Source: Deltaproteobacteria bacterium
GTDB taxonomy: Bacteria; SAR324; NAC60-12
Reading direction: 5' to 3'
Length of the DNA: 33,502 nucleotides
Assembly (NCBI GenBank): GCA_002685535.1
Contig: NYXK01000044.1
Location: forward strand, 1-33,502
Position 1 is the stretch's first letter; each line of letters starts with the position of its first letter. The position numbers and the translations under genes are program-made. Below are positions 10,097-20,760 of this stretch, piece by piece. The notes under the pieces were generated by a model. That model was given only the letters and a program-made list of their open reading frames with translations, was not told the origin of the DNA and did not search any database.

Positions 10097-10833
10097 ATGT
10101 TCCTTTCTGGGGGGCCAAGAGACGACGTCGTCCTACCTCCTATTGCCACGGGATCACAGAAGGGGTCATCATCAAAGACGGGGTTTGGCACTGGCTGTCC
10201 TTGGGTTGTGGATCCCGCGCATCTATGGCAAACGACCTCATCTAGCGATGACAGCGACAATGGCAACAATGGCAAGAATGGCTGCTCCTGGGTCGACCAA
10301 CGCCGGTGGAGTGCTTCTTCCGGACCGAAAGCTTGCGACACGGGACTTCTTTTGGTAAGTTTTTTTTTTCATACTCTGAAACAAGACGTGAATCGAAGCT
10401 TACTCCATATCAGCAGTGACTGCGAGGGAAGCAGGCGAAACGGGATGACTTAGACGTTGATGACATCCACAAGCGGTGAAGTTTCCAGCTAAGCTTTGGC
10501 GGCGAGGGCTTGGCCGGCAAGCTAAGCTTTTATGGACAGTACTGCTCGACGCTGGGATGACGCGATGTATAAAGCCACGCCACGGATAGAGTTCAGCACG
10601 CTCACATCAATCACGGTTCGCTGAGAGACCAACTTTCACATGGGATGGATGGCTTCCCGACTGAGCGATACGAAAGTACAGTCTCGACCCCGCAGATGCA
10701 CGATTGGGTTCGAGAGCATGTAATCTTCCCTTCCGGACTGACTGATAAGGCAATGGGAAGGGGGCGTTCCTCGTTACTTTCTTGGTATTGACTATGGCTA
10801 CAACGCCTTGAACAGCTCTTTGGCTGACCTAGG

Positions 10834-10858
10834 TGGGGGTGGTGGTGGTGGTGGTGGG
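10834..10858. repeat. GGT-rich microsatellite
   Basis: An uninterrupted run of GGT-type triplets in intergenic DNA. No coding role is apparent. Confidence 0.75.
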
Positions 10859-11090
10859 TATGATCAGCGGGATCGCGGATCGATCGGCCCTGTCCTGCCC
10901 CGTTCCCACAAGCGAGGGATATAGTGAGGGACCATTTGCTGACGTGGGTGGGTCGGTGGGAGAGGGGTGGGGGGCTGCCGAGTTGGTATACGAATACCAT
11001 ACCATACCGTACCAGCATCTCCAGTACAGTACTGGTGTTATTCGGCTTCCTCCTTGTCGCTTGACCTCCTAGGGATGCGTCTTCGACTGC

Positions 11091-11140
11091 TGTAATACTG
11101 TACTCCTGTACTCCTGTAATCCTGTGATCCTGTAATCCTT
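11091..11140. repeat. Short minisatellite of ATCCTGTA/CTCCTGTA units
   Basis: About six imperfect 8-10 bp units (for example CTCCTGTAATCCTGTGATCC) lie in tandem upstream of the MFS gene. The unit resembles the ATCCTGCAATCC motifs seen around 2549, 6650, 6705 and 21947. Confidence 0.65.
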
Positions 11141-11302
11141 CGGATTGATTATCCCGATTGATTATCCGCTTAATTATAATGCAGGTTGTTTTGAATCCGG
11201 GTTCTCGTGTAACTCACAACGCGTCTTCCCTCTTTTTGACTTCACCTCCACCTCCACCTTTACCTTCACCTTCACCTTTACCCTCCATCCCCTCATACCA
11301 AC

Positions 11303-13224
11303 ATGGTTTCTCATTTGAAACTGTCCCGCGAAGCGAAAGCGAAAACTAAAACGACGCACTCCACACATACAACCACGCCACAATCCACGGAGTCACCATC
11401 GCCATCACCCCCATCGCCCCTATCACCACCAATAATAGCAGAGGCAAAGGCAAACGGACCTTCTCGACTCCAAAGTGCCGTCTCCGACGCGTACCGACGG
11501 GAGAAGACGCAGCTACGGCCACACCCGCGCCCCGAAGGAAAACAGATGCGGAATATAACAGACCTAGAGCAACAGAAAGAAGATGTCTTGCCAGAAGATT
11601 CCCCCGAAGAACTTCTCCCGCCGCAGAGTGTCCCAAGTGCACACATTGACGCCCCATATTGTGCACTGGCGGAGCAGGTGAGGATCGCCGTGATTCTCAC
11701 TGCATCCATTGCCTCTATCATCTCACCCTTCTCCACGGGGGTCTACTATCCCGCAGTCACTGCCCTCTCCAAGGACCTTGGAGTTTCCGTATCGCTCATC
11801 AACTTGACCATCAGTACCTACCAGGTAAGAGAGAGATAAAGCACCCAGAACACACAGCTGTCCAACAAGCCGGCTCCCGCTGACCTGCCTTGCAGATTTT
11901 CCAGGGCATCGCACCCTCCTTCGTAGCTGCCTTATCTGAGAAATACGGCCGACGCCCAGCTTACATGCTATGCTTTATCATCTATTTTGGCGCCAATCTC
12001 GGTCTGGCACTCCAGGACAACTACGCCGCTCTACTCGTTCTTCGATGCGTGCAAAGCACTGGTGGCAGCGGGACACAAGCGTTGGGAAGTGCCATTGTTG
12101 CAGACATAGCAACCCGGGCTGATCGTGGCAAATATACTGCATATGCCACCATTGGTTCTACTTTAGGCCCGGCTCTGGGCCCGGTTATCGGTGGATTACT
12201 GTCTCAATTCCTTGGCTGGCGCTCTATTTTCTGGTTTCTTCTGATCTTTTGCGCTGTCCTAGCACTGTTGATGGGTGTAGTCTTCCCCGAAACAAACCGC
12301 TCCATCGTGGGAAATGGATCTATCAAGCCTCCCATGTGGAATCGATCGCTCTACCAGGTCTTACACAAATATTCGACCCCCGAAGAGGTCCACACACTCA
12401 CGAAACGGAAGCGCACCGTAAACCCTTTTACATCACTTCGGCTTCTTGGCAACAAGGAGAACTTCATCCTCGCCACATACACAGGCATCTTATATGCTGG
12501 ATATGCCGCTGTCTCGAGTATTCTTGCTTCACAGCTTGTGCGTCGTTATCATTTCAACGAAGTCCAATCAGGTCTTTGCTATATTCCCTTAGGAATCGGC
12601 GCGTTGACTTCTCGCTGGACAATGGCAGTTTTGATAGATTGGAATTTCAAACGGGAGGCTGAGAAGCAAGGTCTGTCAATAGTGAAAAACAAACAACAGG
12701 ACATCTCACGATTCAACATTGAAGTCGCACGTCTAGCTCTGTCACTATACGTTGTTCTTGGTTGCTGCTGTTGTATTATCGCGTATGGGTGGGCTATGGA
12801 GTATTATGTACCCCTGGCTGTTATTCTGGTGCGTACTCTGAATGACAGAATGCCTCGAAGGGACAATACTAACACCCCTCGTTTCTTCTTCTAGGTGATC
12901 CTTTTCTTCACCGGCAACATCTTGACCAGCGCGATGATCCCTATGGCCGCACTTCTGCTAGATATCAATGCCAACAACCCGGCATCCGCTTCAGCTGCCG
13001 TCAATTTGGTTAGGATGTTACTGAGTGCCGGTCTGATAGCGGCGTACACGCCGTTAATCAATGCTATTGGAATTGGCTGGACGTCCACGATGACAGCCGG
13101 CATTTACCTTGCGTTTGCACCGTCCATATGGATTGTATACCGGTTTGGGCATGGCTGGAGAATACAAGAAGCGGAGAAACAGAAGAGGGATCGGGAGAAG
13201 CAAACCGCTACGAGTGGAACTTAG
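11303..13224 (+). CDS. DHA1-type (QDR-like) MFS multidrug/metabolite exporter
   Basis: Three exons, 11303-11824, 11896-12828 and 12895-13224, all phase 0; introns of 71 and 66 nt with donors GTAAGA and GTGCGT. The product has 594 residues. The first ~125 are a Ser/Pro/Thr-rich cytoplasmic tail of low complexity, followed by about 12 hydrophobic helices. The LTISTYQIFQGIAPSFVAAL segment plus motif A LSEKYGRRPAYM (from residue 187), GGSGTQALGSAIVADI and LGPALGPVIGG are characteristic of the QDR/DTR1 branch of H+-coupled drug:H+ antiporter-1 transporters in the plasma membrane. A charged central loop (about 320-350, KRKRTVNPFTSLRLL) separates the halves. Both joins fall inside conserved segments, so the gene looks intact. 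It could export a product of the neighbouring enzymes; the substrate is unknown. Confidence 0.9.
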
Positions 13225-13886
13225 AGCCGCTATTTCTCGGATATTGTTTGTTCGTTTGATTATTTCTTTTGGCGAACTCGTGGTAGATATAGAGATAGAA
13301 TGTTATACAGAGGTGTACTTAGCACTCACAGATCTAGATTACATTCCCACGCCTAATAGAATGCGTCATGGTTGAGCTTCCGGTCTTTTCATGTATAATC
13401 AGTTTTAGATTATCTCAGGTCTATTAATACCACTACGATTGACCATCTCTGCTCAGTTAACCTTTATATCTTGAAGTTTCGAAATGAGAAGAAGGTCGCA
13501 ATTTCGCAATCCAGTTTTAAAGATGAAGCCAGGTGTTTGGAGAGAAATAAGATGGATGATAGGATGGGAGTAGAGTCCAATCCACATCTCCTCACATCCT
13601 TTCATCCTTCTATCCTTACATCCTTCAATCCTCAAATTCACAAAGACTCAAAAAAAAAATTTAGTTGTGGTTTCTTGGTATTCTTTGGATATGTATATCC
13701 CCTCTCGCATTGAAAATTGTGAGAATTTTCTTTTCCAAGCGTATTTTTTTTTTGGGAATTCGAATTGTTCGAAATCGAGATCATTCCCTAATCACAACCT
13801 TAGCGTGTTGGGGAGTCATTTGAGAACTCTTTTCGTACAATTTATCACCACTCAAACTCATGCAATTTTTAGTCTGTTAGATAACA
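13225..13886. other. Intergenic region with GATG/ATCC repeat arms
   Basis: 3' flank of the MFS gene and promoter of the SDR gene. At about 13548-13632 a purine-rich GATGGATGATAGGATGGG stretch is followed by a complementary ATCCTTTCATCCTTCTATCC tract, so a loose hairpin is possible. Two A/T homopolymers follow (13650-13658, 13745-13754). No gene seen. Confidence 0.45.
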
Positions 13887-14963
13887 ATGGCAACAGACAC
13901 AACTCAAAAGCAGGAAGCAAGACTCCGTGGAGCGGCCAAAGTAGACTTCACAACTCCTCTGCACACCTCCGTCCTCGAAAACAAGACCGCCATAATCACC
14001 GGCGGCGCATCAGGAATTGGGTTAGGCATCGCTGCCGCGTTGTCGCAATACGGAGTACGCGTCGGTATCCTAGATATAAACGAAGAAGCCGGCTTACGAG
14101 CACAAAGAGACCTCAGCATAGCAGGGGGTGGGACCGTCAAATACTTCCACACAGATGTCACGTCTTGGGATTCGCAGCTTGCTGCTTTCAAGGAAGTCCT
14201 CGCGTGGTCGGGGAATACTCTCGACATTGTAATTCCATCGGCTGGTGTGCGCTCCCATAACATGCGAGATCTCGTCTACGACCAACTAGCAGACCTCACC
14301 CGCGATCCGACGCGTCCCCCTACGACGACGTTCGACGTCAATCTACGGGGAACATACTACACCACTTACCTGGCGCTCACCTATCTCACGCGCTTCGCCT
14401 CGCAACCAAGCAGCATGGAACGCGAGTTCAAGCCCCAGCTCCTTTTCATGGCCTCGCTCGCCGGTTACGCGGAACAATCGCTCAGCGCCGACTACGCGGC
14501 TACGAAATACGGCGTGCGCGGGATGTGGAAGGCGATAAGGAGTCAGGGAAAACTCTTTGGGGGCTGCCAGGCGAATTTGTTGGCGCCGGGTTTTGTGCAC
14601 ACGGATGCCGGGGCAGGGAAGGAGGAAAGGGAGGAGAAACATGGGATCGTGGGGGTGAAGGCGGCGAAAACTGAGGATGTGGTTGAGGGCGCAGTGAGGT
14701 GTGTTTGTGACGGGGGCGTTGAAGGTATGTTTTTCTCCATTCTTTTGTTCTTTGGGCCGGGGGGGATTGGCCCGGACAAGAAAGGTATGGCTGACGGTGA
14801 TTGATGGATAGCGAGAGCGGTTTGTTGTGTGCAAGGTGAGGAGGGAAGACCGGGGTGTAATAATTTTGATTTGTGTGATAATATGGAGGATTTTAATGGC
14901 GGGAAGGTGTTGTTGGATGCTATTAGGGGGGGAGTATTGGGGAGGTTTGGGGGGAAGGAGTGA
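13887..14963 (+). CDS. Classical short-chain dehydrogenase/reductase (15-PGDH-like), NAD-preferring
   Basis: Two exons, 13887-14724 and 14812-14963, with an 87-nt intron (donor GTATGT, acceptor GGATAG), giving 329 residues. Rossmann-fold signature TGGASGIG at 38-45; Asp63 in ILDINEE at the end of beta-2, which favours NAD(H). The usual NNAG is PSAG (117-120), then Asn152 in DVNLRGTYY, Ser190 in FMASLAGY, and the catalytic YAATK (Tyr203, Lys207). LLAPGFVHTDA after the active site matches the family's PG motif. The spliced C-terminus (RAVCCVQGEEGRPG...GGKVLLDAI) is the expected family tail. Such enzymes oxidise or reduce alcohols and ketones of lipids or polyketides in the cytosol. It sits between an exporter and a citrate synthase-like gene; the substrate is unknown. 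Confidence 0.87.
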
Positions 14964-15329
14964 TTTGGCGATGGAGGATTTATATTGAGAGTTTACATAC
15001 ATTTTCCTCTCTTTTCAATTTGTTTTACTACAAGCTACATTCCCGAATACGAGTGCTTTAAAAGTCTACAAATATTCAACTTTTGAAGAGAAAAGCTTAG
15101 AACAGTAAAGACCAACTGTGCTCTGTAGCAAGATGAGCCGAGCCACCTCTCCCACGTCTGAAATAATATGACGACTTGTACTTTTGGGTTGTGTCTCAGG
15201 AACCAGGTACTCTCATCCTGCCTTCCTGTTCTTAAGCCATATGTATCACATTTTATCAATTGATCGAATTGCTCTATTGGTTACTGTGCATGGTAGTGAA
15301 TGTAAAGTGGACAAAGCCCAACGTATCTC

Positions 15330-15420
15330 GGATCGAGTGGTAGGATTGAGGGATCGCGGGGTTGTGGGATTATAGGATTGTGGGATAGTAAGATTCTGGG
15401 ATTGCTGGATGGAATTGGGA
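15330..15420. repeat. GGATTG-type minisatellite
   Basis: Roughly nine imperfect units around GGATTG/GGGATT/TGTGGGAT in tandem. The motif is related to the GGATTGCAGGAT strings elsewhere in the window. Confidence 0.6.
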
Positions 15421-15633
15421 ATGTGGGCTCTTGAGACTGGCAAAACGAAGTTGATACAGTCAAAAAGTCATCAAGTACTAATGCCATATTAGGGTCACTT
15501 GAATTGTCTACAGATGCTATAATTGCTAGAGCCCCGTGTCTAAGTTAAAGAACAGCGGCATAACTTCGAATCTTTCGGTTCAGTTTACTTCTTCATTTAT
15601 ATCAACCATCACCATCACCACACCACAGCGGAG

Positions 15634-15678
15634 ATGCCCGCACCAGAGACAAACGAAGTAAACCACGACCACCAATGA
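15634..15678 (+). other. Upstream ORF (14 codons) before the citrate synthase-like start
   Basis: ATG at 15634 opens a 14-codon frame (MPAPETNEVNHDHQ) ending TGA at 15676-15678, only 13 bp before the main ATG at 15692. A second upstream ATG (15675) opens a frame that overlaps the main one. If both are in the mRNA they could reduce translation of the main frame; the transcription start is not known. Confidence 0.35.
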
Positions 15679-15691
15679 TATCAATATCAAA

Positions 15692-17320
15692 ATGGGAACG
15701 AAAGCAAACCCCAAACCCGAGTCGACAACTTCTTTCGACTACCTCCACATCTTCGATTCCCGCACCAAACTCGGACATAACATCCCTATTCACAACAATT
15801 TCGTGCAAGCAGCTGACTTAAGTACCATCTCTGTCCCCGACGCTCACGATCCACAGAGAATGAGAAAATTGGGCGTCTTGGACGTAGGATTTCAACATAC
15901 TGCGTGCAAGGAATCTGGTATTACACTTATGTATGTCTCATTTCTCCCCTCTGCCCTCCGCCCCCTCAAAAATACTTGAAATTTGAAAAGGGGGAAAGAA
16001 ACTAACCTGTACTTAATAGTGATGGGGAGAAAGGCGAGCTACGATTCCGGAATGTCCCGATCCAGGATCTATTCCACGACCATAATTTTGATATCACAAT
16101 GTATCTCCTGATCTGGGGATCTCTGCCTACTACCGAGCAATTGCGGGATTTCCGGAATGCTTTAGCTGCGGCCATGACTCCACCACAGGTAGTAGTCGAT
16201 GCTATCCAAGCTCTGCCGTGCGTAACATAGATATCCGTTGTTGATGTTTCGTATTCCCTTTTCTTCTCTGACCTCTCTGACACCCTAAATAGCCGTGACG
16301 CAGATCTCTTCTCCGCATTCGCCGTTGGCATGGGCGCCTACATCGGCTGCGACCAGGAAATGGTTTCCTCGCGCCACCGTCCCGAGCTAACCTACCACAA
16401 CAACATGTCCACCACCGACTCAGCTCTCATCCGCACAATCGGCTACATCGCCACCACGGTAGCCGTCACCTACTGCCATAAACGCGGCAAAGCCTTCACG
16501 CCAGCGTGCCCGGGCCTCTCACTCTTACAAAACGTGCTCCTCATGATGGGCATTGACGACAGGGACCTCAAAATCTCGACACATTTGGACAAACTATGGA
16601 TTCTGTATGCCGACCATGAGCTCTCCTGCTCCACGGCCGCAAGCTTGCACGTGGCATCCACCCTCACGGACCCCATCTCCTGTTTCCTCGCCGCCGTGAT
16701 CGCGGGTTCGGGCCCACTGCACGCTGGAGCTATCGAGTTATGCTATGACGGCCTGGGCATGTTAGGCACGGTCGACAACGTTCCCGCTTACATCGATGCC
16801 GTGAAAGCCAAGCAATTCCGGCTTTTCGGGTACGGACATCGAGTGTATAAAGCGCGGGATCCGAGGGTGGGCTTGATTGAGGAGTTGATGGAGGCGAATA
16901 GGGAGGCTATTGATGAAAATCCTCTGTTGCAGGTTGCCATGGAGATTGATCGAGTGGCTAATACAGATCCGTATTTTGTGGAGAGGGAATTGAAAGTTAA
17001 TGTGGATCTTTATGGCTGTTTTATTTACACTGCTATGTAAGTGATTCCAATTTGAGTTTCCTCTTCTAAGGAAAGGGTGACCAAGCTGATATTTTTCACA
17101 ATCATAGGGGGATTGACAGGGATATCATTCCGGGAGTGATGCTAATTTCGAGAGCTGGTGGTGTAATGGCTCATTGGCGCGAAGCTATGAGTAGGTTTTT
17201 TAATTTTCTCCATTTCCCCCCCTTTGATCTGAATTGGCAGAGGATATAGTAACGCTGATACTGGGGACAATAGGTCAGCCGATCAAAATCTGGAGGCCGA
17301 TGCAAAAGTATAAGTTGTGA
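15692..17320 (+). CDS. Citrate synthase-like enzyme without mitochondrial presequence; candidate alkylcitrate synthase
   Basis: Five exons: 15692-15930, 16020-16217, 16293-17036, 17108-17190 and 17274-17320; all introns are GT-AG (71-89 nt). The product has 436 residues. Junctions restore GITL-IDGEKGELRFRNVPIQDL, ALP-RDADLF, YTAM-GIDRDIIPG and REAM-SQPIKIWRPMQKY, all family-typical. Catalytic residues: His289 (GPLHAGA), His328 (GYGHRVY) and Asp384 (VNVDLYG). These make the His-His-Asp set that condenses an acyl-CoA with oxaloacetate. It starts directly at YLHIFDSRTKLGHNIPI with no mitochondrial targeting leader, so it is probably cytosolic or peroxisomal; the C-terminal YKL is not a canonical PTS1. 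The layout resembles citrate synthase-like enzymes of alkylcitrate, oryzine and maleidride clusters. A methylcitrate- or citrate synthase of primary metabolism is the alternative. Confidence 0.88.
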
Positions 17321-18206
17321 ATTAACCTTATAAGTTGAAAAGTTTGCCATGATAGAGATTGTTTGATTGTGGCAGATTCAATCGTCTCTCCTATATGCAT
17401 GCAAGCAAATGTCAACTTTAAGGGTAGAAGAGACTGGAATCTCTAGAATTTTAATTGTTTTGTAATGTACTAAATAATTTCATACTTACTTTTAAATTAA
17501 TGCGTAGAAATTAGAGAGGCATATGTATTCTTACATTTCCAATAACGTGGGTGCATAGCGAAAGCTACACTTTGATACGTGAGGCAGGCCGAAGATCTAC
17601 AGAAACTGGTTTTTGTGGATGAGCTTGATAGAGAGCCTTTCCCAAGCAACTCGAAAGGGTTTCTGTACTTGATAGATTTCGGATCTCTAGGGTTTATCAG
17701 AGGATCTAAAATAGGCTCCTACAACGAGTCATACTTTTCAGAGGACGTTTGGATCACACTCCGTGAAGGTCACGAGAACGAAAGATTTGAGGAAAAAAAG
17801 ACGGGAGATGTCGCTCGAAAACATAGCATGGGTGAGAAAACTCAATGAGATCGGGGAGAGATACTGTCTGCTGCTTCCAATCACCATGAAGCGTATTCGG
17901 AGAGCTGGATGTTAGCATGTGATGTATGACTAATGGTCAGGTGTTCATCACATGATTGTTGAGTCAATCATGGTGCATTTCTACCTATTGTATGGTATTG
18001 GTGCCTACCGTTGCCTATCGTTGCCTATCCTTTAACGGTTTATATAAACACCCATTTAGTTGTAGTCTTAATGGGATAACTTTGCATCAATTCATCACCT
18101 GGTGTCTATGTGCCCAAATTCCGCTTATCCACCCAATAAGAACCTGAGTTGCTAATAGAAAGGGACGCCTCCCAGTGGTCAGATGAGAGGGGGACCGCAT
18201 TCTGTA
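17321..18206. other. Gene-poor region
   Basis: I see no supported gene. One stretch (17579-17848) is open on the plus strand but begins just after a stop and has no ATG except five codons before its end, so it is not called. Two TTGCCTATCGTTGCCTATC-like direct repeats occur around 18003-18030. Confidence 0.45.
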
Positions 18207-18253
18207 CAGTGGTTGAGTTCGCAGTGTTGGACAGTGAAGCGAACAGTTTGGTG

Positions 18254-18390
18254 GCCAACTGAGTCAACTGAGTCAGTTGCCAGTTGAGCCAGTCCAGTTG
18301 GCCTTTTTCCCAACTCGTTCACTCAACTGGTTAGGACCAACTGGACTGGTTATAGCGTCAACTGGCTCAGTTGGACTCAGTTGAACTGGG
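18254..18390. repeat. CAACTG/CAGTTG subterminal repeat cluster of the hAT relic
   Basis: More than ten copies of CAACTG or its complement CAGTTG are packed in both orientations, often with GAGTC or GGCC around them (GAGTCAACTGAGTCAGTTG). Such short repeats next to the ends are transposase-binding sites in hAT elements; here they flag the element's left end. Confidence 0.75.
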
Positions 18391-18537
18391 TCCTGATTAA
18401 ATAATAATGAAGCTAGGAGTTAAGAGAAACGTGGCCTCAACAAATTTAGATCAGGACATGTTCCTTAATTATTGGAAAACCTGTACTTACAACTTACACT
18501 CTTTTTCATCTCAATATCATTATTCACTTCATTGATT

Positions 18538-20075
18538 GTGGCATCCCAGGCGAGCTCTGTTTTATCTTCTACACCAGACCAAAATTGGAGTGATATTGAC
18601 CCTCGCTTTCGTCCTCCACCATCATCCTCGCCGGTGTCATCATCACAAGCTGGCGGCAATACTAGCGAAGCTGCTGAAGGCAATGATACTCCTGAGAAGA
18701 TTGCCCAGAAACGTACGTCTGAAATTTGGGAACACTCTTTTTACTCACGGCATAAGATCACCCTTGACAAGCAAGGCCGCAGTATCTGGAGGTGTAAATA
18801 CTGCACCCAAGTCTACGTTGATACTGGAGGGACTGGAAACGCTCTAAGGCACCTCAAAAAGCACCATGGTCGTCAAATCCAAAGCCAAAATGAGAAGAGA
18901 ATCGACAGATACCAAGGCCATATTGATATGGCTGAATTCAGGGCTCAGTCTGCCGTGGCTAATAACAAGCGCCGTCGATATGATGGTGGCTACGTTGAGG
19001 GCGAGGAGGAAGATGATGGGAGAGGCCCAGGTCGTGAGCTTGATCCGGCTGTATTAGAACAGTTGTATGTTGAGTGAATTAGTACTTGTGGAGTTGCCTT
19101 TGAGATGGTAGAGAAAAACGAATTTAGAGCGTAAGTCATATTTGAGTAAAACCATACTGTTAATAACTAACAAACCGTATCTAGTTTTACTCGATATTTT
19201 GAATAAGAACGTCGACAAGCACCTTCCTGCTAGTGCTGATACAATTCGTGGATGGACGATGCGGACGTACGAGGCACAGAAGAAGAGAATTCAACAAGAC
19301 CTGCAAGAAGGTCTCTCAAAAATCCATATCACTGCTGATCTCTGGACGTCAGGGAACAAAAAGTCAATCCTTGGTGTCATCGGACACTATATTGGAAGAG
19401 AAGGAACGCTAAAACATAACGTCCTTGCTGTACGCGAGTTGCAAGGTGACCATGGCGGCGAGAACCAAGCAAGAGTAGTTGCAGATGTTCTTGTGGACTA
19501 CGAGATTGAGTACAAATTGGGGTTTTTTGTAGGGGATAATGCGCAGTCAAATGATGTTCTTTGCGAGAAGTTATCAAGCTGTGAGTAACTCGTTATGTTT
19601 ATTGTTAAACATGCTAACTTTCATTAAGGGTTAGAGTTGAACAAGTCAGTTTTCTGGGATCCAGTATTTCGAAGAGTTCGATGTAACGGACATATTATCA
19701 ACCTCTCTGCACAAAGCTTCCTATTTCCCAATCTCCCTGACAAGCACAATATCGTTATCCTTGATGCCCAGATCAATGGACAGCTCCCGAAAGAATTCAA
19801 CAATGCGCAGATGAAAATATGGAGAAAGAAAGGACCTCTTGGCAAGCTGAACAATGTCTCGGTTTATATTACAATGAGTACACAACGTGTAGATGCATTC
19901 AAATTAATCTCTGGCAACAAGAAAGCGATTGTTCGACCTTGGACGAAATACGGGCTTGCGAAGAGTCGTTCTCACTTCCAGCGGCTGAAGAGGGACTTCC
20001 AAATCTACCCTTTGAGCAGTCTTTGTCGATCATTCTGTGAGCTAGCAAGCGGAGGAGGAGTGTACAGTAGATGGT
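18538..20075 (+). pseudogene. hAT transposase pseudogene (BED finger plus RNase H-like core)
   Basis: Readable in pieces. A Ser/Pro-rich N-terminus begins VASQASS, where GTG at 18538 may replace the original ATG. A BED-type zinc finger follows: WEHSFYSRH...RCKYCTQVY...LRHLKKHHG. LEQLYVE is followed by TGA (19075-19077), where relatives have Trp-Ile. The catalytic core shows ITADLWTS (first Asp), FVGDNAQSND (second Asp), RRVRCNGHIINLSAQSFLF and WRKKGPLGKLNN. A 48-nt intron at 19581-19628 joins KLSS to WLELNKS in frame. A further intron (about 19130-19185) does not preserve the frame as read. The catalytic Glu and the C-terminal dimerisation domain are missing. With a stop, a frame break and truncation it cannot encode an active transposase. 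Confidence 0.8.
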
Positions 20076-20760
20076 CGAAGAGCCAGGTAGTTGCAAGAAA
20101 TAGTGGACATCGATGGAACTTTGTATTCAACTCAAACGACCACGTTCCATATAATCTTCGTCTAAACAGTACTATTCCCTTCTACTCCAGCCTCCCGTCT
20201 GCCCGGTCATCCCCATGCCGGGTATCCATCTTTAGCGATCTTCTGTCCTGCCGTTCTCTCCAATGCTCTGTCTGTCTGGATATCATATCCCTCCCTCAAT
20301 CTTTCACCCTCTTCATGTCCATGTCCCCTCTCCATCGTCCCTCCCACTGGCCTTCCACTTCTTTCCTTTGAAGGCCGGGTCTTGAAAATAATGCTAGATT
20401 GAGGAGAGCGCGTTGAGAAGTTAAGGGACAACGGGGAGGGCGTTTGTGAAGCCCACATTGCGTTCCGAAAGTCGATAGGTAGACTTTTCTCACACAATCA
20501 GTTGATACTCTCAAGCTGTGACTTCCTAAGTTGCTTCTGATCGAGTGAACACACTGAATGCGTCTCGAAACTACCGTCTCTCTGCTCGGTTGGGATGGAA
20601 GGCCATGAGCCCTTCAGATGTGTATCCATAGCTTCCGATGCATCAAGTAGCCCGCGCATGCTATCTCGTACGAGCAAGTGATTAAACAGAATGTCGAAGG
20701 CAGAGAGCATAAAATCAGATCTCGTTCCTTCCCAGACAAACGGACCGTACAGTGGTGCAT
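20076..20760. other. Unassigned region between the hAT relic and the GATA-finger gene
   Basis: No recognisable gene. On the minus strand an ATG-started frame runs from about 20773 to 20498 (MFCLNAPLYGPFVWEG...), overlapping the 3' end of the GATA-finger gene. It has no motif I recognise and no splice support, so I leave it as a weak candidate only. Confidence 0.3.

Larger units (their letters stand above)
10097..11302. promoter_or_regulatory. Divergent intergenic region with simple repeats
   Basis: About 1.2 kb lies between the divergent zinc-finger and QDR-type MFS genes. It contains a GGT microsatellite (about 10834-10858), a tract of CTCCTGTA/ATCCTGTA units (11091-11140), and a pyrimidine-rich CCACCT/CTTCAC tract (11241-11290) just before the MFS ATG, typical of fungal leader regions. 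No gene is supported. Confidence 0.45.
14964..15691. promoter_or_regulatory. Upstream region of the citrate synthase-like gene
   Basis: No gene is supported in 14964-15691. A GGATTG/GGGATT minisatellite occupies about 15330-15420, and a CACCAT/ACCACC-rich leader lies just before the start. One short upstream ORF (15634-15678) is annotated separately. Confidence 0.4.
18207..20075 (+). mobile_element. Truncated hAT-family DNA transposon relic
   Basis: The left end is placed at the first CAGTG-type string (18207 or 18222), typical of hAT termini, followed by CAACTG-rich subterminal repeats (18254-18390) and a decayed transposase (18538-20075). Downstream of about 20075 no hAT C-terminal homology and no mirrored subterminal repeats were found, so the right end is deleted or rearranged. 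No 8-bp target duplication can be assigned. Confidence 0.7.

Noticed and set aside
17579..17848. Open plus-strand stretch (reads KLVFVDELDREPFPSNSK and onward)
   Set aside because: It is preceded immediately by a stop, lacks an ATG except near its end, has no splice acceptor that links it to an upstream exon, and matches no family I know.
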